The notes under the pieces: generated by a model
The model's database searches: none
Told to the model about the DNA's origin: nothing
Seen by the model: the letters and a program-made list of their open reading frames with translations, nothing else
Position numbers and translations under genes: made by a program
From: an uncultured Lentisphaeraceae bacterium
GTDB taxonomy: Bacteria > Verrucomicrobiota > Kiritimatiellia > RFP12 > DVOR01
DNA: 15,667 bases
Reading direction: 5' to 3'
NCBI GenBank assembly: GCA_937892925.1
Contig: CALBHX010000101.1
Location: forward strand, 1 to 15,667
Shown: piece after piece, positions 6,948 through 14,343 of the stretch
How positions within the stretch are numbered: the stretch's first letter is position 1
Layout: each line of letters begins with the position of its first letter

Positions 6948-7949
6948 ATGAACAAACCGGTTTCGTATGGCATCGTGGTCGGATTGTTTGCCATTTTAGC
7001 TGTAAGCGGAATGCTGGCATTCCGTGAACACCAGAAGGAGCAAGGTGTTCTAAAAATGGCTCATGGGTTGGAAGACACACATCCGGTTCATCAGAGTTTA
7101 CTCTTCATGCAAAAGCGCCTTAGCGAGCTTTCCGGGGGCACCATAAAACTGGATATTTATCCAAATGCCGTGATGGGTGGCGAGATTGAAACACTCGAAC
7201 AGGTACAAGCCGGGCAGTTGGCAATGACAAAAGTTTCGACAGCAGCACTGGAAGCCCAGCTGCCGGAAACACGTGTATTTGGCTTACCCTTTATTTTCCG
7301 CGACAAAGAACATTACTGGAAGGTTCTCGAAGGCTCAATCGGAAAACAGATGCTTGAGGCCGGTCGCACACACGGGAGAGGGTTTTTCGGGCTCTGCTAT
7401 TACGATGCCGGAGCGCGAAGTTTTTATTCCACAAAAAAACAAATCTACCGCGTGAAAGATGTCGAAGGGTTAAAAGTCCGCGTAATGAGTAGCCCAACAG
7501 CCTTTGACATGATTCGAGCAATGGGGGGAAGCCCGTGCCCAACTGTTTGGGGAGAGTTATATACCGCTCTAGCGCAGGGAACCGTTGATGCCGCAGAGAA
7601 TAATCCGCCTTCATTTGTTACATCTAGGCATTATGAAGTATGTAAACTCTTTTCGCTTTCGGAGCATCAAAGGGTTCCAGACATGTTAGTATTCTCAACC
7701 CTAGTCTGGGAAACACTCACACCCGAACAACAAGTTATTTTCCGCCAGGCAGCAAAAGAATCACAGGATTATCAACGGGAATTGTGGCAAGCGAAAACAG
7801 ACGAAGCCATGATTTTTCTCAAACAAGAAGGTGTGCATATCATTACGCCAGATATTGAAAGTTTTAGGAATGCTTGCCGCTCTATGATAGACTCGCAGGC
7901 ATACGCCGACGTTAAAGCTTTGGCAAAAGCAATTGAGGAGGTTCAATGA
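6948..7949 (+). CDS. dctP: TRAP transporter substrate-binding protein, DctP family
   Basis: 333-aa periplasmic solute receptor that delivers an organic or sugar acid to the DctQM permease. A hydrophobic stretch at about 7-24 acts as export signal or membrane anchor; no clear cleavage site or lipobox is seen. Family features are LDIYPNAVMGGEIETLEQVQAG (about 68-89), GLPFIF (112-117), GLKVRVM with the carboxylate-binding arginine Arg178, and ALAQGTVDAAENNP (207-220) with its ligand-contacting asparagines. The frame is open 306 bases further upstream, but the ATG at 6948 has GAAAGGA nine bases before it and starts directly with the signal sequence, so I chose it. The end overlaps dctQ by four bases (ATGA). 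Neighbouring kdu genes suggest a hexuronate or unsaturated-uronate substrate, which is inference; binding residues show only that it is an acid. Confidence 0.93.
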   Translation: MNKPVSYGIVVGLFAILAVSGMLAFREHQKEQGVLKMAHGLEDTHPVHQSLLFMQKRLSELSGGTIKLDIYPNAVMGGEIETLEQVQAGQLAMTKVSTAALEAQLPETRVFGLPFIFRDKEHYWKVLEGSIGKQMLEAGRTHGRGFFGLCYYDAGARSFYSTKKQIYRVKDVEGLKVRVMSSPTAFDMIRAMGGSPCPTVWGELYTALAQGTVDAAENNPPSFVTSRHYEVCKLFSLSEHQRVPDMLVFSTLVWETLTPEQQVIFRQAAKESQDYQRELWQAKTDEAMIFLKQEGVHIITPDIESFRNACRSMIDSQAYADVKALAKAIEEVQ

Positions 7950-8461
7950 ACGTGTTGTCTTGGGTTCTCCAAAGCCTTGTTAAGGCTTTGCAGTGGGTTG
8001 TTATTCTTTTGGTTATATTAATGACCTTGGACGTTCTATGGGGTGTATTTTCGCGTTTTATATTGGGGAACCAGGCACCCTATACTGATGAAGCTGCCCG
8101 GGTCTTGTCCGTTTGGATTTCATTTCTCGGAGGTGCGCTGGCTTTTCAAGCTAAAGCCCATCTTGGCGTAGATTTTCTCGTGAGTAAATTAACTCCGACA
8201 GCCCGAAAATGGTGCGCTGTTGTGACTGAGTTATTAGTCGTTGCATTCGCCTGTATTGTCCTCATCTGGGGAGGTTGGCGAATGGCTGATGCGCAAATGC
8301 AAGCAATGCTGGCAACCATTCCCTGGATGCCGCGTGGAATGGTTTACATGGCCGTGCCGATCAGTGGATGTTTTATCACCCTCTTTGCCATTGAGATTTT
8401 AGTTGATGTAATTCGAACTCCAGCTGAAAAGTTGGGTGCTATGACTCAAACGGAGGGGTGA
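7946..8461 (+). CDS. dctQ: TRAP transporter small permease, DctQ family
   Basis: 171-aa membrane protein with four predicted TM helices (about 12-36, 48-70, 87-110, 128-150), the standard DctQ layout. The family stretch from DEAARVLSVWISFLGGA through KAHLGVDFLV lies at about 46-74. It joins DctM to form the sodium-driven permease of the TRAP complex. Its ATG overlaps the dctP stop (ATGA) and its stop is four bases before the GTG of dctM, so the three subunits are probably translated together. Confidence 0.93.
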   Translation: MNVLSWVLQSLVKALQWVVILLVILMTLDVLWGVFSRFILGNQAPYTDEAARVLSVWISFLGGALAFQAKAHLGVDFLVSKLTPTARKWCAVVTELLVVAFACIVLIWGGWRMADAQMQAMLATIPWMPRGMVYMAVPISGCFITLFAIEILVDVIRTPAEKLGAMTQTEG

Positions 8462-8465
8462 ACTC

Positions 8466-9953
8466 GTGAACGTTGTTATTTTAGTACTCGTGCTTTCATT
8501 TTTCGCACTTTTACTGTTAAATGCTCCCGTCTGTATCGCAATAGCCTTAGCCTCGTTTATGGCTATTTTCGCCCATGGGTTGGACGCTTCATTTATGGTC
8601 GCCCAGCGCATGGCAAACGGAGTAGATAGCTTTCCCTTACTGGCAATTCCATTCTTTGTATTTGCCGGTTACCTCATGGGACGTGGTGGGTTAGCTCGGC
8701 GTCTAATTGATTTTGCCCTCTATTATATGGGGCGCCTGCCGGGTGGACTGGGTTATGTTAATACACTCACATGCATGTTGTTTGGTTCGATCTCGGGATC
8801 CGCTGCAGCGGCAGTTTCTTCTATTGGCGGATTCATGATTCCTGAGATGAATAAGAAAGGATATGACCGAGACTTCAACGTTGCTTTGACTGCAACTGCT
8901 GCAACAACCGGGTTGTTAATCCCCCCCTCGAATTGTATGATCGTCTACTCCGTTGTTGCCGGATCCGTTTCTATTGCCTCAATGTTCGTTGCCGGTATTC
9001 TCCCTGGGATATTGGTCGGTCTCTGTATCATGTTTGCATCCGGACTCGTTGCGTGGAAAAAAGGTTACGGATGTAAAAGCGAACAAGAACAATTACCACC
9101 TCTTCCCCGTAAGATCCGTATTATTCATTGGGTTTTGCGAGGAATAGCGGGTATATGTGCTGTTTTAGCATGGTGTATTTATGGACTTGGCAGTGGACTT
9201 CTAACACTCTTCGTCCTCTTGTGTGTCTTTAAAATGATCACGCTAGTAGTTGGATTATGCCGTATCGGCGAACGCCGTGTATGGTTGGGTGCGCTTCCGA
9301 GTTTACTTTTGGTCATTATCATTCTCGGTGGAATTTTATCCGGTATTTTTACAGCAACAGAAGCCTCTGCCGTTACCGTTGCGTACGCCTTTTTATTATC
9401 CGTTGTTGTCTATCGCGAGATCCCTTTGCGCGACCTTCCTGCGATTTGTTTGCAGACGGGTACTACAACAGCCGTAGTTATGTTGTTGATTGGAGCCTCC
9501 AGCGCAATGAGTTGGATTATGACCATGGCAAATATTCCACAAACCGTTTCGCAGGGTTTGATGGAACTTAGCTCTAACCCATTTATTATCTTACTGACTA
9601 TCAATTTATTGTTATTAGCGGTCGGCTTCTTTATGGACATGACACCTGCCATTCTGATTTTTACACCAATTCTTCTTCCTGTCGCCGTGAAGTTAGGAAT
9701 AACCCCAATTCATTTCGGTATTATTATGATCACAAATCTCTGCATTGGGCTTTGTACACCTCCGGTTGGTACCTGCCTGTTTATTGGATGCGGAGTGGGG
9801 AAAACCACAATCGCCAATGTTACACGAAAAGCCATTCCATTCTTTATTGCCATGTTGGTCTCACTTCTGTTTATTACGTACATTCCATGGATTTCAAATG
9901 GATTACCCACATTACTTGAGCAGACTCGGAATACCACACAATCACAACGTTAA
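8466..9953 (+). CDS. dctM: TRAP transporter large permease, DctM family, with internal insertion
   Basis: 495-aa polytopic inner-membrane protein, the transport subunit of the TRAP complex. Conserved stretches include FPLLAIPFFVFAG (56-68), FGSISGSAAAAVSSIGGFMIPEM (106-128), GILSGIFTATEASAV (289-303), FMDMTPAILIFTPILLPV (389-406) and GLCTPPVGTCLF (428-439). Typical DctM proteins are about 425-430 aa. The extra length is mostly one block at about 213-272, between the helix ending in AWKKGY and the conserved LPSLLLVIIILGG helix, and it adds two likely TM helices. The start is GTG at 8466 with GGAGGGG seven bases upstream; no ATG gives a complete first helix. kduD follows after 41 bases, probably in the same operon. 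Confidence 0.93.
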   Translation: MNVVILVLVLSFFALLLLNAPVCIAIALASFMAIFAHGLDASFMVAQRMANGVDSFPLLAIPFFVFAGYLMGRGGLARRLIDFALYYMGRLPGGLGYVNTLTCMLFGSISGSAAAAVSSIGGFMIPEMNKKGYDRDFNVALTATAATTGLLIPPSNCMIVYSVVAGSVSIASMFVAGILPGILVGLCIMFASGLVAWKKGYGCKSEQEQLPPLPRKIRIIHWVLRGIAGICAVLAWCIYGLGSGLLTLFVLLCVFKMITLVVGLCRIGERRVWLGALPSLLLVIIILGGILSGIFTATEASAVTVAYAFLLSVVVYREIPLRDLPAICLQTGTTTAVVMLLIGASSAMSWIMTMANIPQTVSQGLMELSSNPFIILLTINLLLLAVGFFMDMTPAILIFTPILLPVAVKLGITPIHFGIIMITNLCIGLCTPPVGTCLFIGCGVGKTTIANVTRKAIPFFIAMLVSLLFITYIPWISNGLPTLLEQTRNTTQSQR

Positions 9954-9994
9954 CTCTCTCCCACCCATATCAATTTCAAAGAAAGGCTATAAAA

Positions 9995-10759
9995 ATGATT
10001 TTGGATGCATTTAAGTTAACTGATAAAGTTGCGATCGTTACAGGCGGAGGTCGTGGTATCGGCCAAGCATATGCCCTTGCTTTGGCCGAAGCTGGAGCAA
10101 ATGTGGCAACTGTTGATGTAATTCCAGCAGACGACACCGTAGCCAGAATCCAGAAACTCGGACGCAGCGCCACGGCTTATTCTGTTGATTTGTCACAAGC
10201 AGAAACACTTGCTGCATCTCTGATTCATCAGATTGTTTCAGACTTCGGACGAATAGATATTCTTGTGAATAATGCTGGAATTATTCGTCGTGAACCATTC
10301 ACTGAACATTCCGCAAAAAACTGGAACGATGTCCTTGCAGTAAACCTTTCGGCACCGTTTTTTCTATCGCAGGCTGTAAGCCGTCAAATGATAAGTCAGG
10401 GAAAAGGCGGAAAAATCATCAACATTGCCTCCATGCTCAGTTTTCAAGGAGGAATTTTAGTCCCAGGATATGCGGCTTCAAAAGGTGGAATTAAAAGTCT
10501 AACCATGCTTATGGCTAATGAGCTTTCACGGTATGGCATTTGCGTAAACGCTATCGCCCCAGGATATATTGCTACAGATAATACTGCACCGATCAGAGCA
10601 GATGCCGTTAGAAATCAAGCCATTTTAGATCGCATTCCCGCTGGTCGTTGGGGAACCCCCGATGATCTCAAAGGTATTTGTGTCTTCTTAGCCTCTTCAG
10701 CATCAGATTATATGACGGGAGCGACCGTTAATGTTGATGGCGGTTGGCTTGCGCGTTGA
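9995..10759 (+). CDS. kduD: 2-dehydro-3-deoxy-D-gluconate 5-dehydrogenase KduD
   Basis: 254-aa classical SDR (E. coli KduD is 253 aa). It reduces 3-deoxy-D-glycero-2,5-hexodiulosonate to 2-keto-3-deoxygluconate with NADH in the cytoplasm. TGGGRGIG is at 16-23, Asp41 ends the second strand (NAD preference), NNAG is at 92-95, and Ser146, Tyr159 and Lys163 form the catalytic set. The N-terminal LDAFKLTDKVAIVTGGGRGIGQ and the C-terminal MTGATVNVDGGWLAR match the KduD subgroup. The ATG has GAAAGG eight bases upstream. The next gene, kduI, encodes the preceding step of the same pathway, which makes the specific assignment firm. Confidence 0.93.
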   Translation: MILDAFKLTDKVAIVTGGGRGIGQAYALALAEAGANVATVDVIPADDTVARIQKLGRSATAYSVDLSQAETLAASLIHQIVSDFGRIDILVNNAGIIRREPFTEHSAKNWNDVLAVNLSAPFFLSQAVSRQMISQGKGGKIINIASMLSFQGGILVPGYAASKGGIKSLTMLMANELSRYGICVNAIAPGYIATDNTAPIRADAVRNQAILDRIPAGRWGTPDDLKGICVFLASSASDYMTGATVNVDGGWLAR

Positions 10760-10772
10760 TCCATAACTGCTC

Positions 10773-10800
10773 TTGTTATCATAAATTACGAGTGTATTCA
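10773..10800 (+). promoter_or_regulatory. Weak candidate internal promoter before kduI
   Basis: TTGTTA (10773-10778) and TATTCA (10795-10800) are 16 bases apart in the 70-base kduD-kduI gap, placing a start site shortly before the kduI ribosome site. Both boxes are imperfect. kduI could equally be read from the upstream operon promoter, since no terminator is visible after kduD. Confidence 0.25.
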
Positions 10801-10829
10801 ATTTTTATCTGAAGTATAGAGGATGTACC

Positions 10830-11660
10830 ATGCAAACTATTGAGACGCCTGATCGCCATTCTTATCAACAGATGACTACGGATGCGTTGCGTAGAGGATT
10901 TGTCATTGAAAATCTTTTTATTCGAGGAAAGATTTCTCTCGTTTACACAAACGTAGATCGTGCAGTGGTAGGCGGAATTGTGCCTGACGGGCAGATACTG
11001 ACACTTGAAGGTGGACGAGAAATGGCGTGTGCTCATTTCTGTGATCGCCGAGAAATCGGTATCATTAACCTGGGGATGTCTGGATCAATTACAGTCGATG
11101 GCACACGTTATCAGATGCAAAACCGAGACTGTCTTTACATTGGCATGGGAGCTAAGGATATTAGCTTTCAATCCGACAGCGAGCAATCCCCCGCACAATT
11201 CTACTTGCTTTCTTATCCCGCGCATCATGCATACCCGACCACACATGCGACTATCGCTCAAGCAAATAAAATTGAATTGGGTTCCTTGACGGATTCAAAT
11301 AGCCGAACTATTTATCAATTTATACGACCTGGGTTTATTCAAAGTTGTCAACTGGTCATGGGATTCACGCAGTTAAATGAAGGATCCGTATGGAATACAT
11401 TCCCGCCACACACGCATGATCGACGTACAGAAGTCTACTGCTACTTCGATCTCCCGAAAAATGGTTTGGTCATGCACCTCCTTGGCGAGCCAGACAATAC
11501 TCGCCACGTAGTCTTGCGGGAAAAACAGATCGTACTCTCTCCACCTTGGTCTATTCATTGTGCAGCTGGAACAAGTGCCTACTCATTCGTATGGGGTATG
11601 GGAGGGGAAAACCAAGATTTTGATGATATGGATGCATGTAACATGCAAAACTTTCGTTAG
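10830..11660 (+). CDS. kduI: 5-dehydro-4-deoxy-D-glucuronate isomerase KduI
   Basis: 276-aa zinc-dependent cupin isomerase (E. coli KduI 278 aa). It converts 5-keto-4-deoxyuronate, released from unsaturated oligouronides of pectin or glycosaminoglycans, to 3-deoxy-D-glycero-2,5-hexodiulosonate, the KduD substrate. The metal ligands of the family are present: His194 and His196 in PPHTHDRRTE, Glu201, and His243 in PPWSIHCAAGTSAYSFVWGMGGEN. The N-terminal YTNVDRAVVGGIVP and the C-terminal QDFDDMD also match. GAGG lies seven bases before the ATG. Ribosome spacing and order (kduD then kduI, 70-base gap) fit one catabolic unit with the TRAP transporter. Confidence 0.96.
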   Translation: MQTIETPDRHSYQQMTTDALRRGFVIENLFIRGKISLVYTNVDRAVVGGIVPDGQILTLEGGREMACAHFCDRREIGIINLGMSGSITVDGTRYQMQNRDCLYIGMGAKDISFQSDSEQSPAQFYLLSYPAHHAYPTTHATIAQANKIELGSLTDSNSRTIYQFIRPGFIQSCQLVMGFTQLNEGSVWNTFPPHTHDRRTEVYCYFDLPKNGLVMHLLGEPDNTRHVVLREKQIVLSPPWSIHCAAGTSAYSFVWGMGGENQDFDDMDACNMQNFR

Positions 11661-11746
11661 TAATCAGACGACCATACACAACCTTACTACATCGCAACTG
11701 GTTAATTCCGATTGTCATATTTAATCTCTTTGAAGGAGTTAGAACG

Positions 11747-12235
11747 ATGAAAGTAATTTCTCTCTTTACGGTCGTATTCTTTTTCTCTGTGTTGGGAATG
11801 GCTGAAACTGAGAAAAAGTTTGCACCTTCACTAGTCCCAACGCCTAAGGGATGCCTACAACTGACCGTTGTAAAACCAAAAGGCGAACATGACTTAACAA
11901 AAGCGATATCGAACGCAAAACGAGAAAAGAAATTTCTCTTTATACAATACGGCCGTGAAAATTGTACAAATTGTCAAAAAGTATGGAACATGTTAGGTAA
12001 AAAAGAAATTAAGCTCCCACCTAACATGTTGTATGCTGATACCTCCTGCGATGACGAGGAAACACGCGCGGAATTTGACGCAACATTTTCGATTGAAGAT
12101 GAAGGACGCCTCTATCCATATATCGTTATTATGGGGCCAGATGGTTCCCAATTAGCATTCCGTTCAGGATTAGGAACACCTGACGAATATAATACAATGA
12201 TTCAAAAAGCAATCTCAGATTATTCATTACCATAA
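11747..12235 (+). CDS. Exported thioredoxin-fold protein with CTNC motif
   Basis: 162-aa protein beginning with a signal peptide (MK, hydrophobic core at about 4-18, likely cleavage after GMA near 19). The mature part contains a thioredoxin-like domain: FLFIQYGRENCTNCQKVWNML has a CxxC at Cys73/Cys76, followed by an LYADTSCDDEETRAEF segment and the YPYIVIMGPDGSQLAFRSG strand with a proline at the usual cis-Pro region. This resembles the thioredoxin_7/DUF255-like group of periplasmic thiol-disulfide proteins, so redox activity is likely, but partner and direction are unknown. AAGGAG lies eight bases before the ATG. It follows kduI after 86 bases with no visible terminator. It may be a passenger gene instead of part of uronate catabolism. 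Confidence 0.8.
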   Translation: MKVISLFTVVFFFSVLGMAETEKKFAPSLVPTPKGCLQLTVVKPKGEHDLTKAISNAKREKKFLFIQYGRENCTNCQKVWNMLGKKEIKLPPNMLYADTSCDDEETRAEFDATFSIEDEGRLYPYIVIMGPDGSQLAFRSGLGTPDEYNTMIQKAISDYSLP

Positions 12236-12471
12236 AAGGGAACGCGCTCGTTTCAGATAATATTACACTAGGTTCTGTTTCACTTTCACTAGAAATGAAC
12301 GAACTCTTGGGAATGAAAATGGGCACTTATAACTAATTGTGTGTCCGTTGTGTAATACGCTTATTTACTATGCCTGCGTCTCTCCACGTCGTAGTTTTCT
12401 CTGGCACGTTAGTATAATAGATTTATGATGGTCACCAAAACCATTACAAATATCTCTTCAACAAGTTCCTA
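12236..12471. other. Convergent intergenic gap, 236 bp
   Basis: AT-rich spacer between the thioredoxin-fold gene (plus) and dtd (minus). No GC-rich stem with a T-run is seen on either strand, so no intrinsic terminator can be assigned. On the minus strand a weak ATGGT/ACCAT stem lies about 40 bases after the dtd stop, without a T-run. A plus-strand frame is open across the first third but has no start codon with a ribosome site. Confidence 0.5.
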
Positions 12472-12918
12472 CTACGCCTCAAGGAGAAACGTACATGGGC
12501 CGTCATTTACTAAACTAATTGACATATCCGCCCCAAACTTCCCTGTTCCGAAACAATTACAAGTTAATTTTTCGCGTAAAAAATTACAACAAGCCTCATA
12601 CAAAGGTTTAGCCACCTCTGGACGCGCTGCAGAAGAAAATCCTGGACGATTCCCAGATGTCGTATCGGCATACAATGTAAACTGCGAAACAAACAATATT
12701 TTTCCTGCCACATCACAAATAGATCGGTTCATTGCTCCATTTTCATCTTCAAAAATGCGTAATTTTAATAACTTTTTACACAATTTGTTAACCTGATCAA
12801 GGGTATCGTCAGGAGCGACTCCACAAAAAACAACGAATCCATTCCCATCAAACGAATAAAGTACCGAACCTGCCACCGAAACGGAAGCTTTTTTGACGCG
12901 TTGAATTAGAAATCGCAT
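12472..12918 (-). CDS. dtd: D-aminoacyl-tRNA deacylase DtdA
   Basis: 148-aa enzyme (E. coli 145 aa) that hydrolyses D-aminoacyl-tRNAs, and glycyl-tRNA(Ala), protecting translation from chirality errors. The start MRFLIQRVKKASV matches the family's MRxVVQRV opening. SQFTLYAD at 78-85 and NDGPCTFLLE at 138-147 (the Gly-cisPro-type GP motif) are the two active-site signatures; GNRPGF at 89-94 is also conserved. The stop of the upstream lipoprotein gene is only six bases before the ATG, and no clear Shine-Dalgarno is present, so translation may depend on coupling. It is the last gene of the ftsQAZ cluster in this direction. Confidence 0.96.
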   Translation of the reverse strand: MRFLIQRVKKASVSVAGSVLYSFDGNGFVVFCGVAPDDTLDQVNKLCKKLLKLRIFEDENGAMNRSICDVAGKILFVSQFTLYADTTSGNRPGFSSAARPEVAKPLYEACCNFLREKLTCNCFGTGKFGADMSISLVNDGPCTFLLEA

Positions 12919-12924
12919 TACACG

Positions 12925-13188
12925 TTACTCATTATCAAGGTTGTTAAGCACATACTCAAAGTTTTTCGAGGAGACTCGCAAACTGTTATAACGAATTGTG
13001 ATTTTTTTGTTATGTATAAAAATTTCCGGAGGCGTTTGCGTGTCTAATATTGCCAACATCTTCCGAATCTTTTCCTCATTCGGATGATCTGGAAGAGAGA
13101 ATGAAACTTCCCGCCACTCATCTAAGCGACATCCTCCCAATATCGCCATGACAAGTCCAATAAACCCAATAAGAACCAACCGTTTCAT
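12925..13188 (-). CDS. Small lipoprotein, possible ferredoxin-like (HMA-like) fold
   Basis: 87-aa protein, family not recognised with certainty. A basic start (MKR), a hydrophobic core (4-17) and the lipobox LGGC with Cys20 indicate lipoprotein export, giving a mature chain of 68 residues. The mature pattern is strand (REVSFSLPD), helix (NEEKIRKMLAIL), strand (PEIFIHN), strand (KITIRYNSLRV) and helix (KNFEYVLNNL), the beta-alpha-beta-beta-alpha order of heavy-metal-associated domains. The metal-binding CxxC is absent, so metal transfer is unlikely. The ATG overlaps the ftsZ stop (ATGA) and dtd starts six bases after its end, so it is probably translated with the division gene. Arg21 and Leu22 follow the cysteine, with no Asp at +2, which favours outer-membrane sorting by Lol if E. 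coli rules apply. Confidence 0.75.
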   Translation of the reverse strand: MKRLVLIGFIGLVMAILGGCRLDEWREVSFSLPDHPNEEKIRKMLAILDTQTPPEIFIHNKKITIRYNSLRVSSKNFEYVLNNLDNE

Positions 13189-14336
13189 CGTGCCAATCGT
13201 ATTCCGCGCCGCTGGAAGGTCGGAGTATCCAAATCCTGTCCATTGTATATTGTCCGTTCCACATCAGAGAATCGATCCTTCGCCATTCCAAGTTGCGCCG
13301 TATTACGCCCCCCTTTGCTGTTTCGACGCCCATTTCCAATCGGTCGAAAGCCTTCGTCTGCTTTAGAATCAATATCTATAAATGCAGGAGCAAAAGCCAA
13401 AACTACAACTGAAAGTTTACCTTCAAGTTCTGGAATATTGGCGGTTCCCAAAATAACTTCTTTTGCTGCAGGACACCCCTTGCGGATTTGAGACATTAAT
13501 TCATCCAACTCCGCTAGTCGTAAATCCGAACCTGCTAGTACTCCAACGATGACCTGTGAAGCATTTGCTAATCGATCAACTCCATCACTCCGTAGTCGCT
13601 TTGAGTTTAGTATTTTCCTGAGAACTTCTTTCGTACGTTCAGAACCAGAAGCAGTTGCATCTACAAAAGTGAATGGCAATGCTCCTGTCGCATTCTCTGT
13701 TAAAAATATACGAAAGCGTTCCACATCAAACGCCACAAAAGCTGGATGTGCAACAAGCATCCAAATCAAACCCGCCCCAATCGCCAACCGCTCCGCAACG
13801 ACAGCAAACGCCTCCTCTGTTGAGAGCTGTCTATTAGACTCATCCAACAGGGTATCCAACGGTATACGAACCAACGCATCAGAACACGATTCCAACGTTG
13901 GCAAAACAATCGTTGCTGCCCGTTTTCGATCAGTACCCTCAAACGTAAATGGTGTCGTAGCGAAAGTAAGAGTAGCAATTCCCTGATTCCGAAGCATTTC
14001 CAACAAAACCTGGGTCGCCCCGGATGTCCCCCCACCGCAGCATGTCAACACAACGACCAACCGCGGCGTCCCTATCTGCGCCTGGATAGTTACAATGTCA
14101 TCACGTAATGCGCTTGCCCCCAAGCGGCAATCTCCACCTGTTCCACGTCCATCCAAACGTTTTGCTCCAAAGATTGCAGTCGAAATACCATTCACAGGCA
14201 TCACCTCCTGCATCATGGCATCGTCCGTATCTAACAAAAGAGCCCGAACCGGAGACATTACCGATTCAACGACTCGTTGTGCGATTTTTGAAGCGCCCCC
14301 TCCAACAGAAATTAACAAAAAATCATCGGGTTTCAT
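13185..14336 (-). CDS. ftsZ: Divergent cell-division tubulin homologue FtsZ
   Basis: 383-aa FtsZ-family protein (typical FtsZ 350-400 aa), expected to form the cytoplasmic division ring. Recognisable parts: LLISVGGGASKIAQRV (7-22, nucleotide loop, one glycine fewer than usual), LLDTDDAMM (34-42, for NTDxQAL), GRGTGGDCRLGASA (63-76), GGGTSGA (101-107, tubulin signature loop), ATTPFTFEGTDRKRAA (126-141) and DALVRIPLDTLLDE (153-166). A linker (about 321-366) leads to the FtsA-binding tail DLDTPTFQRRGIRL (368-381). Departures: the signature loop is one residue shorter than GGGTGxGAA, and the T7 loop reads AFVAFDVERF (199-208), keeping the last aspartate but lacking the Asn and first Asp of NxDxxD. 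GTPase activity is therefore doubtful, though position immediately after ftsA and the intact tail argue for a division role. AAAAGGA lies about ten bases before the ATG. Confidence 0.85.
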   Translation of the reverse strand: MKPDDFLLISVGGGASKIAQRVVESVMSPVRALLLDTDDAMMQEVMPVNGISTAIFGAKRLDGRGTGGDCRLGASALRDDIVTIQAQIGTPRLVVVLTCCGGGTSGATQVLLEMLRNQGIATLTFATTPFTFEGTDRKRAATIVLPTLESCSDALVRIPLDTLLDESNRQLSTEEAFAVVAERLAIGAGLIWMLVAHPAFVAFDVERFRIFLTENATGALPFTFVDATASGSERTKEVLRKILNSKRLRSDGVDRLANASQVIVGVLAGSDLRLAELDELMSQIRKGCPAAKEVILGTANIPELEGKLSVVVLAFAPAFIDIDSKADEGFRPIGNGRRNSKGGRNTAQLGMAKDRFSDVERTIYNGQDLDTPTFQRRGIRLAR

Positions 14337-14343
14337 CGATCTA

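Noticed and set aside
11699..11727. TGGTTA-17-TAATCT as a promoter for the thioredoxin-fold gene
   Set aside because: The start site would fall on the ribosome site itself, leaving no usable leader.
12237..12334. Protein-like plus-strand frame ending in NELLGMKMGTYN after the thioredoxin-fold gene
   Set aside because: The frame has no start codon with a ribosome site; the only internal ATG gives 13 residues. It may be chance or a decayed remnant, but nothing else supports it.
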